This document shows positions 45,486 through 55,165 of a stretch of DNA of 64,000 nt, one piece after another. The translations under genes and the position numbers were made by a program. The stretch comes from an uncultured Myxococcales bacterium (GTDB lineage: Bacteria > Myxococcota_A > Polyangia > Polyangiales > Polyangiaceae), in the NCBI GenBank assembly GCA_937949945.1, contig CALFEQ010000120.1, forward strand, positions 1 through 64,000, in the 5' to 3' direction. Under the pieces are notes generated by a model. The model was not told the origin of the DNA and ran no database searches. It saw only the letters and a list, made by a program, of their open reading frames with translations. Every line of letters begins with the position of its first letter. Within the stretch, counting starts at the first letter, position 1.

Positions 45486-48400
45486 TCAGAAGTACGGCGC
45501 GCGCGCAATGGACACGCTCGCGAGGTCGATGAGCACGAGCCCCTGCGAGGAGCCGTCGACGACGGCGAGCTGGCCGAGCGTGTCGATCCAGCGCATCGAC
45601 TGCGGGTTGACCGCCGTGGTCCTGGTCTGCGTGGGCAGGTCGATGACCAGCGGCTGGAACGAGCCTCGCGTCTGGAAGAACCACGACGTGTCGCGATCGG
45701 GGATCACGTCCACCGAGTCCCGCTGCCCGTTGTGGACGAAGAACGAGAACATCGGGTTGCGCATCGCGAGCGGGCTGTTGCGGACGGGCGCGGAAGCGGC
45801 GGCGGCGCTCGGGAGCGCCGGCGCGCGCCCGTTGAGGAGCGCCTCGCGCGGATCGCACGAAACCACGCAGCGACCGTTCGCGTCCGTCGTCATGTGGCTC
45901 AAGAAGCCGACCGCCGATCCGACGGTCACCCACTGCGAGGCGGCGCGCACCTTGAAGCGGACCTGGTGGTGGAAGCAGCACCGCATCAGCTTCAGCAAGG
46001 GCGCGTTCGACGGGTGCTTGTAGACGACCTCGCGCGACTCGTTCGGCGGGATCGTCGCGAAGCGGCCGAGGACGAGATGATCGTCGTAGGCCTCGAGCAC
46101 CGGGAAGTCGCGGTTGCGGTTGTTGTCGGTCGGCCCGCCGAAGACGTTCGTGCAAACCTCCCAGCGAGCCGCGGCGACGCGCTCCCGCTCGGGCGATCCC
46201 ATCGGCGCGCCGCTCGGGATCGCGAGCGGATCGTCCCAGCACGCATTCGGTGCCTCGAGGTCGTCGAGTCGCCAGTAGGGATCCTCGGGCGGCAAGAGCT
46301 CGTCGGTGATCTCGATGTAGTCGACGAGCCGTCGCTCGAGCGGCGGCGCTCCGGGTGTCTGCGAATCGATCCCGGCGGCCGCGAGCGCGTCGTCGATCGT
46401 GCGCGCACGCGCTGCGGAGACGTCCCAGTCCTCGACGCCCTTCGCGCAGAACCGTGCCTGCGGCTGCGTGAGCACGAGCGACGAGTAGCCGTCGACGGTC
46501 GAGAGCATTCCCGGCAGCCCCTCGAAGCCGGGCAAGGCGCCCTCGTACGTCACCGCCCAGTCCTGATCGAAGTGGACGTCCGGTACGTCGAGCGAGAAGC
46601 GGACGCCCACCTCCTCCGTGCCGGCCGTGACGCCGGGCCGCACGGCCGTGGGGCGGATCCGCGGCGTCGCCTCGCTGCCCTGACCGAAGAGCGGCAGCGG
46701 CCTGCCCGCGGCCTGGATCGCCGGCAGCCCGGGGAGGAAGGGCACGTGCTTGCCCGTGCGCGCGTCGTCGCGGAGGAGGAACATCGAGCGGAGACGGTGC
46801 GGCGCGGAGACCGGGAAGAAGACCTCCTGCGTCACGCTCTCCGGCGGAGCGATCGGCGCGTGGTACGGGTCGAAGTCGCCCGGTACCGGCTCGGGCTGCG
46901 CGACCGCGAGGGCTCCGACGTCGACCGCCGTACCCTCGGCCGTGACGTCGGCCCCGGTCAAGAGCTGCGGGCGGCGGCACGGCGCGTCCCAGTCGTCGAC
47001 GTCGATGGCGACGATCTGGCCGTTCGACAGCGTCGCGAACGCGAAGATGCCGCGCAGTCGGCCCGGCCCGATGCCCACGATCGGGTCCGTCGAGTTCGCC
47101 CGGTAGTACGCGCCGAGGTCCGGCGGGTTCCCTTGCGGATCGAGGTTCGGGTTCGGGTTGCACAAGAGCCCCGTCTTCGCGTTCGGGACCGTGACGCCCT
47201 TGATGCGCGTGAGCGGGAAGTCGTGCCGCGCGAACGCGACCGCGACGACCGGGGCGGAGAAGGCGATCCGATCCGGCGGCTGGAAGGGATTCAGCTCGGG
47301 ATGCGGCCGGCGCATCGGCGAGCGGTCGGCCGTGAGCGGATCGGTGACGTCGAAGATCGCGATCGAGCCCTCCTTCCGATCGACCGCGTAGAGGAAGCGC
47401 TTGTACTCGCGCGTCGGTGGGCTGATCGCGAGGTCGCGGATCGAGACGGCACGCGACGGGTCGACGACGCTCGTCACGACGAAGGGAGGCAGCTCGCGCG
47501 GAGCTCCCGGCACCGACAGGTCGATGACGTGGATGAGCGGGACGCCGTCGTCCGCCACGTAGAGGAACTGATCGTCGCGCGCGATGGCGACGGGCTGAGG
47601 CGGGTCGAGCGGCCCGAGCTCGAGCGGGAGCTCGGGCGCCTCCGTCGATCCCGCGTCCGGATCGCAAGCCCCCGCGTCGGCGTCGTCGGCGGCCCCGGCG
47701 TCCGCCTGCGCCCGGCACTTGCACGGAAGGAGACCGCAGTGCGACGGCTTCTCGGGCAGCTCGCACGAGAGGTCGACGCCGCCGTCGACCCACTTCACGC
47801 CGTCTTCCCACTCCGGGCCGACGCGGAACGATCCCGGAAGCGCCTCGTCGCCGGCGAGCTCGATCGCGGCCGTGATCGGACACGGCTCGAGCTGGCCGGG
47901 CGCCAGAACGGGTCCCGGTCCGTCGTCGTCGGCCGACGTGCCGTCGGGAAGGCGCCGCGGTGCTCCGCGGAGGAAGGGGCGCGGATCGATGGTGACGACC
48001 TTTGCCGAGCTCGTCCGGTCCCCCGGGAGCACGGCGACGAGCTCGTACGGCGGCACGTCCGCCCCCGCGTCCGTGTCGCCGCCGACGGGACGGCGGGGGA
48101 CGACGGTGAGCGCGCCAGGCCGCTGCGGGAGCGCGCAGACCGGCCACGAGGTCAACGTCGGCGTGCCTTCGGGATCCGGCCGCCCGGTGGCGTCGCCGAG
48201 GATGCGATGACCCGGGATCCCGTAGATGGCGAACTTGTTCGGCTCGGCCGACGCGACGAACGCCATGCGACCGTCGGGCGTCGCCGCGATGTCCGTCGGG
48301 AGCGCGCCGACGGGCAGGAAGTTGATGCCCGGCACGGTGTGGTTCTGATCGACGATCGCCCCGGCCGAGAGATCGACGACGGCGACCTCGCCGCGCGTCG

Positions 48401-48659
48401 TCTGCGTCACGAGCGCGAAGAGCTGATTGTCGAGGTTCGAGCCGTTGACGTTCGGCGGTACGGGAGCGCACGCCTCCTGCGGCAGCGGCTTGGGCGCGTC
48501 CTCGCCGAAGACCTGGAGGCAGATGACGTCGACCTTCTGCGCACGCTCGAACGTACGGATCGGGACGCTCTGCGGGGTCTGCGAGCAAGCGAAGAGGACC
48601 GCGGTCGCGACGACCGTCGCGACCGCGACCACGACGGCGAGGAAAGGACGGTATCGCAT
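45486..48659 (-). CDS. Large secreted beta-propeller-like lipoprotein
   Basis: The 1057-residue protein has a signal peptide with lipobox VLFACSQ (about Cys24). Most of its length is made of YVTN/NHL-type propeller strands: QLFALVTQTTRGEVAVVDLS, PTDIAATPDGRMAFVAS, PVAIARDDQFLYVADDG, and FLYAVDRKEGSIAIFDV. A Cys-rich insert (CGLLPCKCRAQ) interrupts them at about residue 320. It overlaps the stop of the gene before it by one base (TGATG), so the pair is an operon of cell-surface propeller proteins. Ligands are unknown; such repeats often mediate binding. Length and codon use are uniform. Confidence 0.8.
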   Translation of the reverse strand: MRYRPFLAVVVAVATVVATAVLFACSQTPQSVPIRTFERAQKVDVICLQVFGEDAPKPLPQEACAPVPPNVNGSNLDNQLFALVTQTTRGEVAVVDLSAGAIVDQNHTVPGINFLPVGALPTDIAATPDGRMAFVASAEPNKFAIYGIPGHRILGDATGRPDPEGTPTLTSWPVCALPQRPGALTVVPRRPVGGDTDAGADVPPYELVAVLPGDRTSSAKVVTIDPRPFLRGAPRRLPDGTSADDDGPGPVLAPGQLEPCPITAAIELAGDEALPGSFRVGPEWEDGVKWVDGGVDLSCELPEKPSHCGLLPCKCRAQADAGAADDADAGACDPDAGSTEAPELPLELGPLDPPQPVAIARDDQFLYVADDGVPLIHVIDLSVPGAPRELPPFVVTSVVDPSRAVSIRDLAISPPTREYKRFLYAVDRKEGSIAIFDVTDPLTADRSPMRRPHPELNPFQPPDRIAFSAPVVAVAFARHDFPLTRIKGVTVPNAKTGLLCNPNPNLDPQGNPPDLGAYYRANSTDPIVGIGPGRLRGIFAFATLSNGQIVAIDVDDWDAPCRRPQLLTGADVTAEGTAVDVGALAVAQPEPVPGDFDPYHAPIAPPESVTQEVFFPVSAPHRLRSMFLLRDDARTGKHVPFLPGLPAIQAAGRPLPLFGQGSEATPRIRPTAVRPGVTAGTEEVGVRFSLDVPDVHFDQDWAVTYEGALPGFEGLPGMLSTVDGYSSLVLTQPQARFCAKGVEDWDVSAARARTIDDALAAAGIDSQTPGAPPLERRLVDYIEITDELLPPEDPYWRLDDLEAPNACWDDPLAIPSGAPMGSPERERVAAARWEVCTNVFGGPTDNNRNRDFPVLEAYDDHLVLGRFATIPPNESREVVYKHPSNAPLLKLMRCCFHHQVRFKVRAASQWVTVGSAVGFLSHMTTDANGRCVVSCDPREALLNGRAPALPSAAAASAPVRNSPLAMRNPMFSFFVHNGQRDSVDVIPDRDTSWFFQTRGSFQPLVIDLPTQTRTTAVNPQSMRWIDTLGQLAVVDGSSQGLVLIDLASVSIARAPYF

Positions 48660-50401
48660 CACGATCCCTTCGGGTTGGTGGGGTGACCGAGCGTGAACAC
48701 GATGCGCTCGAAGGTCGTCGACGCGGGCACGGAGTTGTCGAGGTCGATGATCTGCACGAACGACTGGGTGAAGCTGGCGACGTACGCGAAGCGATAGCGT
48801 CGCAGGCCGACGTCCTGGTCGCGCGGATCGATCGGGACCTGGGCGTTTCGCGCGACGTCCTCGAGCGAGAACGGATCGAAGGCCATCGCGAACGGTCCCG
48901 GGCCGACGCGGATGACGTTCTCGAGCGCGCCCGCGTCCGGGTCGTAGACGAAGATCGTCGCCGAGTCGAAGCACACGACGAACACGCGCAGCACGTACGC
49001 CCCGTCGCGATCGACGATCGGCGCGAGATAGACCTTCGAGGGTCCGGCCGAGAGCGGCACCGACGTGTGGATCGTCAGGCGGTCCGGGTCGTAAGCGCCG
49101 TCGATGCCCTCGGAGACCCCGATCTCGCCGACGAGGAGCGCGGCAGGGCTCCGGTTCGCGATGAACACGCGAGCGGGCTTGCGCGCGCAGGCCGCGATCT
49201 TCGCGTCGCGATCGGGGTCGTCGGCCGGGACGCGCGCCTTGCATGCGAGCCGCGGCGTCGGGTCGATCGCGATGCCGCGCGAGTCGGTCCCGCCGGCGCT
49301 CGCGGTGATCGGGAACGCGCGTTCGACGTCGAGGAACGGGCGACCGATCGACGCGTCGGTGGTGGCGGAGCCACCGACCTGATCGCTGTACCGGCGGATC
49401 AGCGTGACCTCGGGGACGACACGGCTCGTCTGGAGGAACGCCGGGCGCGGAACCGGCAGCCCGAGGAACGCATCGAGGTCGTGGGGGATCGCCGCGATCC
49501 CGACGCCGCCGAAGGGGACGCGATCGACGGTGAACTCGATCGCAGGAGGATCCAGGCGGTCGGTCGCCTTCGTGCGCCCGAGGCCGGTCGAGAACAGGGT
49601 CGTCTTCGTCTCGTTCTGGTGCGTGATGACGAGCGACTTGCCGTCCTCGCTGATCGCCGCGGCGAACGGCTCGCCCGGCATCGTGATGTGGCGCGTGTTT
49701 CCGCGCTCGTTCGGATCTGCACCGACCTGATGCAGCGCGTCGCATCGCCGCGATGCGTCCTGGCCGCACTCGATGCGGAACGGCGCGTAGGTGTCCTTCG
49801 TGTCCGCCTCGGTCGGCGCGCTCTCGAACGAGTCACGCTCGACCGTCGCCCAGGTCAGCGTCGCGTTCCCGCGCACCGGGACGAACAGCCGGTCGAAGCT
49901 CACGTCTGCGGGCGGGGGCGGCGGGTCGTCCGCACGGAGCTTCGTCTGCTGCTCGACGAGCTCCCACGGCGGCTTCGACAGCAACAGATCCGTCGCGAAG
50001 GCGCCGATCACGGCGGAGTCGCGGACGTAGATTGTGGAGTCGACCGGCGGCGCGCAGGTCTCTCCCAGCGGCTGCCGCACGGACTGCCCCTCCTTGAAGA
50101 GAGGGGGATTGTCCGGGCACCCCGGCGGAGCGTTGGTGATGGCGGCGAGGGCGTGCCGCCGGATCGTCCGGAGATCGTAGGACTGGAGGGTGCCGCCGTT
50201 GAACTGGAGGTCGAAGTTGGAGTTGACGGCGTAGAGCACCGTCCCGCCGTAGGAGACCTTGAGGCCGACGGGGAAATAGAAGTTGTTCAGCGGGGGAGCC
50301 GTCCCGTCGCCCGTGTCGTAACAGGCGGTGTCCGCCACCAAGCCCAGGACGAGGAAGGGGAGGACGGCGACGGAACGGGGTCGCCAGCCGAAGAAGCCCA
50401 T
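48659..50401 (-). CDS. Secreted beta-propeller-like protein, probable lipoprotein
   Basis: The 580-residue product has a hydrophobic N-terminal signal (AVLPFLVLGLVADTAC); the Cys at about residue 27 lacks a canonical lipobox (DTAC), so lipidation is uncertain. The body contains strands such as YGGTVLYAVNSNFDLQF, AAAISEDGKSLVITHQNE, ARVFIANRSPAALLVGEIG and YRFAYVASFTQSFVQIIDLD, characteristic of YVTN-type propellers. It is the first gene of the two-gene operon (the larger propeller protein is next). Two Pro tracts (PPPPPA at about residue 153) occur. A 204-bp gap separates it from the small gene on its right. Confidence 0.75.
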   Translation of the reverse strand: MGFFGWRPRSVAVLPFLVLGLVADTACYDTGDGTAPPLNNFYFPVGLKVSYGGTVLYAVNSNFDLQFNGGTLQSYDLRTIRRHALAAITNAPPGCPDNPPLFKEGQSVRQPLGETCAPPVDSTIYVRDSAVIGAFATDLLLSKPPWELVEQQTKLRADDPPPPPADVSFDRLFVPVRGNATLTWATVERDSFESAPTEADTKDTYAPFRIECGQDASRRCDALHQVGADPNERGNTRHITMPGEPFAAAISEDGKSLVITHQNETKTTLFSTGLGRTKATDRLDPPAIEFTVDRVPFGGVGIAAIPHDLDAFLGLPVPRPAFLQTSRVVPEVTLIRRYSDQVGGSATTDASIGRPFLDVERAFPITASAGGTDSRGIAIDPTPRLACKARVPADDPDRDAKIAACARKPARVFIANRSPAALLVGEIGVSEGIDGAYDPDRLTIHTSVPLSAGPSKVYLAPIVDRDGAYVLRVFVVCFDSATIFVYDPDAGALENVIRVGPGPFAMAFDPFSLEDVARNAQVPIDPRDQDVGLRRYRFAYVASFTQSFVQIIDLDNSVPASTTFERIVFTLGHPTNPKGS

Positions 50402-50605
50402 AGCGGAGCCACCCTAGTACAGCCCCACGCCCGGGGGGCCGATTTCCATAGGTTCGGCCCCCACCGAGCCCCGGGCCGAGGGTCGGGGCTCCGTCCGGCG
50501 GCACCGGAGCGTCGGCCTCGTCCGACACCGAGCGAAAAAGGCCGCTGGCTCAGCAGATCCCTGCTGTCGCCGCGGCCGACTTCCCCGCGCGAAGGCTTGG
50601 TTGCC

Positions 50606-50773
50606 TCAGAGCTCGACGATGATCACGCCGCGCTTCGGCGCGTCCTCGCTCTCCTCACGGCGCTTCGGAGGAAGGGGCGGCGCGAGGGGCAAGTCGAGCT
50701 GCGGCTGCTCGTACCGCTTCCGTTCCTCTTCTTCGCGTTTGCGAATCTGTTCGATGATGAACGGAGGGAGCAT
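50606..50773 (-). CDS. 55-residue charged small protein
   Basis: The start at ATG 50773 has GGAGGAGGAAA about 8 bases upstream, an excellent ribosome binding site. The product has a hydrophobic opening MLPPFIIEQI, a strongly charged Arg/Glu helix (RKREEEERKRYEQ), a Pro-rich middle (PQLDLPLAPPLPP) and a hydrophobic RGVIIVEL end. No family is recognised, but the organisation (short N- and C-terminal hydrophobic tips around a charged helix) is not random, and codon use is normal. It may be a peptide adaptor or regulator. A candidate promoter lies 70-95 bp upstream. Confidence 0.65.
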   Translation of the reverse strand: MLPPFIIEQIRKREEEERKRYEQPQLDLPLAPPLPPKRREESEDAPKRGVIIVEL

Positions 50774-51175
50774 GCGAGTTTCCTCCTCCAAAGGAACAGC
50801 GGAACAAGCGCGCCCGCAACTGGTCAGCTACTTCAACATGGAAGCTAGCAATCCGGTCCTATCGGTCAAGTAGACGACCCAGTCTGCCACGCGTCTCGGA
50901 TGCAGCCGCCTCGCCCTCGACCGCTCGTTCATCGAGGGTCAAACGCGACGCTTCCTCTCCGTCGCTCCTGATTTCGAAGGGTCGACGCGGTGTCACGGGT
51001 GGTAGTGTCGAGGTGGGCCGGAAGCGAGATGACGATCCTCCGGAAGAGCTCGGCCATTCGTGCCGCCCCGAAGCGCGCGGGTCGGGAGGTCCTCCCGGGT
51101 GGCGGCCGAGGCGCCGGTGTCCCGACACGGGGCGACAATCGACGCTGCACCGCATCACGAGACGCTGCTCCCGTC
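50774..51175. other. Divergent gap between small-protein gene and DUF4350 operon
   Basis: Apart from the candidate promoter near 50842-50869, this 402-bp region contains no gene or repeat that I can support. The promoter of the rightward operon should lie in its right half. Confidence 0.5.
50842..50869 (-). promoter_or_regulatory. Candidate promoter of the 55-residue protein gene
   Basis: On the minus strand TTGACC (50869-50864) and TAGCTT (50847-50842) are 16 bp apart. The -35 matches five of six consensus positions, the -10 is weak. Transcription would start near 50835 and give a leader of about 60 bases. Confidence 0.35.
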
Positions 51176-52528
51176 ATGGCCCGCCGGCTCGTCGCCTTCC
51201 TCGCCCTCCTCTGCCTTCTCTTCGTCGGTCGCCTGGCCTCGGCCGCACCGTTCGACCTGACCGGGACCGACTGGGAGGGCGCCGCCGAGCTCGTGCGCCT
51301 CGCGCGCGCCGAGCTGGGGACCACGAGGGTGGTGCCCACGGCCCAAATCGATTTCGGCGAGCTAAGGCCGGAGGACGGTCTCCTCTTGCTCTACCCGGAG
51401 CGCTCGCTCGACACCGAGCAGCTCTCGAAGTTCATGCACGCCGGCGGGCGGGTCATCCTGCTCGACGACTACGGGCGCGGCGAGTCGCTCCTCACGCACT
51501 TCAACATGAAGCGGCTCCCGAGCCCGCGGCGTCCCGCCGAGTCGCTCCGGAACAACCCGCAGCTCGCGCTCGCGGAGCCGGCGAGCGCCCATCCGGTCGT
51601 CGCGGACGTGCAACGGGTCGTGACGAACCACCCGACCGGCCTCGCGCACCCCGATCTGTCGCCCGTGCTGAAGATCCGCGGCGCCGACGGCGAGCCCGAC
51701 GTGATGGTCGCCGTCGCGGGCGCCGTCGGTCAGGGGCGCCTCCTCGCGGTCGGCGATCCGTCGATCGTGATGAACTCGATGCTGCGCTATTCGGGCAACA
51801 AGGCCTTCGCGCGTGGGCTCGTTCGCTACGCCGTCGACGCCGATGCTTGGGGCAGTCGTGGCGGCCGCCTGTTCATCGCGTCCGGCGGCTTCGAGCAGAG
51901 GGGCAGCTTCGGCGGGGACGCGGACACGTTCGCGGAGTGGCTCCGCGAGGTCCGGGATCTCGTGGAGCAGATCCGGAGGGAGGGGCTTCCGGCGATCCTT
52001 GCCTGGAGCGCGGCGGCGGCCCTCGGGCTGGCGCTCATCGTCTGGGTGGGGTCGCGCGCGGGACGGCTCCACAAGCCGGTGGTGCCCCGCTTCACGCGGA
52101 GCATCCCCGCGGCGGCGCAGGGCGGCGTCGCCGGCCATGCCGCGGTCATCGCCGCTCCGCAGACCACGCGCGTGCTCGCCATCCTCGAGCTGAAGAGCGC
52201 GCTCGAGGAGCAGCTCGCGACGCTGCTCGGGCTCTCGAAGGTGCCCGGCCACCAGGAGCTGCTCGCTCAGGTGGAGAAACGCGGGCTCCTCGACGCCGAA
52301 GGGATGCACACGCTTCGCCGGCTTCTGCTACGAATGTCGAACGTCGAGACCATGGTCGTCTTCCAGCGCAGCGGAGGCATGGTGCAGTCCGTACGCGACG
52401 CCGAGGTCGTGTCGATCGCGCGCACGGTCGAGCAGGTCCTCCGCGTCGCAGAGGCGAACGCCGGGCTCTCCCGCCCCTTCGGCTCGAACCCGACCTCGGT
52501 CCAGAGCGCCGCGGAGGCCGGCAGGTGA
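51176..52528 (+). CDS. DUF4350-containing membrane protein
   Basis: The 450-residue protein has a signal peptide (cleavage near RLASAAPF, about residue 24), a periplasmic alpha/beta domain (about 25-270) in which LLLLYPERSLDTEQLSKFMH, AGGRVILLDDYGRGESLL and GRLLAVGDPSIVMNSML resemble DUF4350 (a GATase/ThuA-like fold), a transmembrane helix (about 286-302, AAALGLALIVWVGSRAG), and a cytoplasmic helical region. This family is regularly found beside MoxR and DUF58 genes. The stop overlaps the moxR start (GTGA). The ATG at 51176 starts directly at the signal peptide. Confidence 0.85.
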   Translation: MARRLVAFLALLCLLFVGRLASAAPFDLTGTDWEGAAELVRLARAELGTTRVVPTAQIDFGELRPEDGLLLLYPERSLDTEQLSKFMHAGGRVILLDDYGRGESLLTHFNMKRLPSPRRPAESLRNNPQLALAEPASAHPVVADVQRVVTNHPTGLAHPDLSPVLKIRGADGEPDVMVAVAGAVGQGRLLAVGDPSIVMNSMLRYSGNKAFARGLVRYAVDADAWGSRGGRLFIASGGFEQRGSFGGDADTFAEWLREVRDLVEQIRREGLPAILAWSAAAALGLALIVWVGSRAGRLHKPVVPRFTRSIPAAAQGGVAGHAAVIAAPQTTRVLAILELKSALEEQLATLLGLSKVPGHQELLAQVEKRGLLDAEGMHTLRRLLLRMSNVETMVVFQRSGGMVQSVRDAEVVSIARTVEQVLRVAEANAGLSRPFGSNPTSVQSAAEAGR

Positions 52529-53505
52529 CGACGCAGCCGCTGCAGCAGGGAAGCAACGAGGTCGTCGCGGCGAAAGAGCGCATCGAGGAGCTGCGGCGCG
52601 AAGTGCAGCGCACGTACATCGGGTCGACGAAGGCGCTCGACACGATGATGATCGCGCTCCTCGCGCGCGGGCACGTCCTGCTCGAGGGCGTGCCCGGCGT
52701 CGCCAAGACGACGCTGGTGAAGGCGTTCGCCACCGCGCTCGGCTGCTCCTCGCGGCGCATCCAGTTCACGCCCGACCTGCTCCCGGCGGACATCACGGGC
52801 ACGTACGTGCTCTCGCCGCGCGACGGGACGTTCAACCTCCGCGCGGGCCCCATCTTCGCGAACGTGGTGCTCGCGGACGAGATCAACCGCGCCCCGGCGA
52901 AGACCCAATCGGCGTTGCTCGAGGCGATGCAGGAGCGGCAGGTCACGATCGAGGGTGACCGCTTCGAGCTCCCCCTCCCCTTCCTCGTGCTCGCCACGCA
53001 GAACCCGATCGACCTCGAAGGGACGTACCCGCTGCCCGAGGCGCAGATCGATCGGTTCCTCGTGCGCGTGTCGATGGGCTACCCGTCCGCGCGTGAGGAG
53101 GCGCAGATGCTCCGCACGCACGGGGTCGAGCCGCCTGCCATCCGCGCGCTGCTCAACCCCGACGACGTGGTCGCGCTCCAGACGATATGCAGCCGCGTCC
53201 ACGTCGACGACGATCTGCTCGACTACGCGGTCGCCATCACCGCCCACACGCGCACGCACCCGAAGGTCGCGCTCGGCGCGAGCCCGCGCGCGACGCTCGG
53301 TCTCGTGCAAGCCGCGAAGGCGCACGCGCTCCTCGCGGCGCGAACGTACGTCGTGCCGGAGGACATCCGCGCGGTCGCGCCGTCGGTGCTCGCGCATCGC
53401 CTCGTCCTCGTCGCCGACGTCGAAGGAGACCACCGCGTGCGCGAGGCCATCATCGAGGAGGCCCTCACCAAGGTCGGCTACCGGCGCGGGTTCCGCGCGG
53501 TCTGA
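52525..53505 (+). CDS. MoxR-family AAA+ ATPase
   Basis: The 326-residue MoxR-type chaperone ATPase probably helps assemble or activate a partner complex using ATP. It has Walker A GVPGVAKTTLVKAF (about residues 57-70), Walker B with LADEINRAPAKTQ, sensor 1 VLATQNPIDLEGTYPLPEAQ, and Arg-finger segment QIDRFLVRV. The start is the GTG of a GTGA overlap with the DUF4350 gene. The DUF58 gene follows after 34 bp; this three-gene set is a common bacterial module. Confidence 0.95.
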   Translation: MTTQPLQQGSNEVVAAKERIEELRREVQRTYIGSTKALDTMMIALLARGHVLLEGVPGVAKTTLVKAFATALGCSSRRIQFTPDLLPADITGTYVLSPRDGTFNLRAGPIFANVVLADEINRAPAKTQSALLEAMQERQVTIEGDRFELPLPFLVLATQNPIDLEGTYPLPEAQIDRFLVRVSMGYPSAREEAQMLRTHGVEPPAIRALLNPDDVVALQTICSRVHVDDDLLDYAVAITAHTRTHPKVALGASPRATLGLVQAAKAHALLAARTYVVPEDIRAVAPSVLAHRLVLVADVEGDHRVREAIIEEALTKVGYRRGFRAV

Positions 53506-53539
53506 GACGCCCACGGAGCCGCCAGGGAGGAACGACGTC

Positions 53540-55165
53540 GTGCAGCTCCACCCGACGCGCGCCACCTTCCAGGTCGCCCTCGCCGGCGCGGCGATGGTGA
53601 TGGTCGGCGTCGTCGTCCGGTTGAGCGCCGCGGTCGCCTTCGGCGGCGCGATGATCCTCGCCGTCACGCTCGGACGCGCGCTCGCGCTCGTCACCGTGAC
53701 GCGCATCCGGACCTCGGGCTTCGAGATGGTGTGGGGCACGACGAGCCGCGTGACGAGAATCGAGCGCGGCGGCGAGGTGGTGCTCGAAGCCGAGCTGCGC
53801 AACCGAGGCTTCGACGACGCGCGCGGCGTGAACCTGCGCCCCGTGGCCTCGAGCATGCTCGACGTCACGGTCCACCCGCCCGTCGTCGACCTGCCGGCAG
53901 CGTCGAAGGTCCGGCTCGAGGTGAGGGTGCGCGCTCGGCGCGTCGGGCGCTGGGGCGTCCACGGGATCGCCCTCGAAGTGCGCGGTACGCCGCTCGGAGG
54001 CGAAGGGCTCTACGAGGTCCCGCTCATGTTCGCGAACCCTCACGGCATCGAGGTCGTGCCGAAGCCGCTCTTCGCGATCCTCCAGACGGCGCGCGGCGGT
54101 CGCGCTCGTGCGTTCTCCGAGGTCGGGCGTCCTTCGCCTTTCCGCGGCGACGGCGAGCAGCTCAAGGAGCTGCGCGAGCACGTGCCGGGCGATCCGTTCA
54201 AGCGCATCGCGTGGAAGGCCAGCGCGCGGCGCGGACAGCTCTTCGTCCGCGAGATGGAGCGCGAGGAGCGCGACGTCGTGTGGCTCGTCATCGACGTGTC
54301 CGTCGAGCTGTGGGCCGGCGAGCACGGTCGGGCGCCGCTCGACATCGCGGTCGACGAGGTCGGCGGGGTCGCGGCGCGTCACCTCGCGCGCGGAGACAAG
54401 GTCGGGCTCGTGGTCCTCGCGTCGCGGCTGCGCACCTGGCTCGAGCCCGACTCGGGACCGGCGCAAGCCACCCGCATCGTCTCGGCGCTCGCGAGCACCG
54501 CGAACACCGTCGACGCCGATCGATGCGAGCTCGAGGAGGTGGAGCTCGCCGCGCGTGTCGCCGAGCACCTCCGGCCGCTCGATCCGCGCGGCCTCGCCGA
54601 CATCCCGCGCGGCAACCTCGACGCGCTCGCGACGCGCGCCGAGGCGATGCGCGTGCGCGCCCCGTTCGCCCCTCGGCTCCCGCAGGCGGCCACGCCACGC
54701 GAGCAGCGGCTTCGTCACTACCTCGCGTCGTTCGGCGTCGAGGTCCCGCCGCGCGTGGACGGCGAGCGCGAGAAGGCCGAGGTCGAGCTCGCCCGGGCGC
54801 TCGACAAGATCGCGCGCGAGAAGCGGAAGAAGCCGAGCATCGTGCACGTGTGGGCGCCGGCGCCGAGCCCCGAGAGCGAAGCGCTCGAGCGCGCCATCCG
54901 GAGGCTCCGCGCGCGCCACGTCGAGGTCCGATGGACGATGCCCGCGTTCGAGCCTGCGCTCGAGACCGCACCGACGGACGCCCCCACGGTCGAGGACGTG
55001 GTGCGCAACGCGGTGCGCCTGCGCGTCCGTGCATCCCAGGCGCGCGCGGAGCGCGCGATGCGTGCGATGGGCGTACGCGCGCGCGGCGTCGAGGTCCGCC
55101 GGCGCGTGATGCCCGCGTCCTCCGACGCGCGAGTCGACGTCCTCGAGAAGGGCGAGCACGCGTGA
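53540..55165 (+). CDS. DUF58-family protein
   Basis: The 541-residue protein has two N-terminal membrane helices (about residues 9-45), a beta-rich region and then the DUF58 core with REHVPGDPFKRIAWKASAR (about 210-228) and a von Willebrand-like DVVWLVIDVSVELW segment (about 246-259) with a DxS-type metal site; a long helical C-terminal region follows. DUF58 proteins partner MoxR ATPases, with unclear substrates. GTG 53540 is preceded by GGGAGG. The last bases overlap the rsmA start (GTGA), so the operon continues into rRNA modification. Confidence 0.88.
   Translation: MQLHPTRATFQVALAGAAMVMVGVVVRLSAAVAFGGAMILAVTLGRALALVTVTRIRTSGFEMVWGTTSRVTRIERGGEVVLEAELRNRGFDDARGVNLRPVASSMLDVTVHPPVVDLPAASKVRLEVRVRARRVGRWGVHGIALEVRGTPLGGEGLYEVPLMFANPHGIEVVPKPLFAILQTARGGRARAFSEVGRPSPFRGDGEQLKELREHVPGDPFKRIAWKASARRGQLFVREMEREERDVVWLVIDVSVELWAGEHGRAPLDIAVDEVGGVAARHLARGDKVGLVVLASRLRTWLEPDSGPAQATRIVSALASTANTVDADRCELEEVELAARVAEHLRPLDPRGLADIPRGNLDALATRAEAMRVRAPFAPRLPQAATPREQRLRHYLASFGVEVPPRVDGEREKAEVELARALDKIAREKRKKPSIVHVWAPAPSPESEALERAIRRLRARHVEVRWTMPAFEPALETAPTDAPTVEDVVRNAVRLRVRASQARAERAMRAMGVRARGVEVRRRVMPASSDARVDVLEKGEHA

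Noticed and set aside
45436..48686. Two open frames of over 1000 residues (one per strand) across the beta-propeller gene.
   Set aside because: Both are Arg/Ala/Gly-rich, have no ribosome binding site or signal peptide, and overlap a recognisable propeller lipoprotein.
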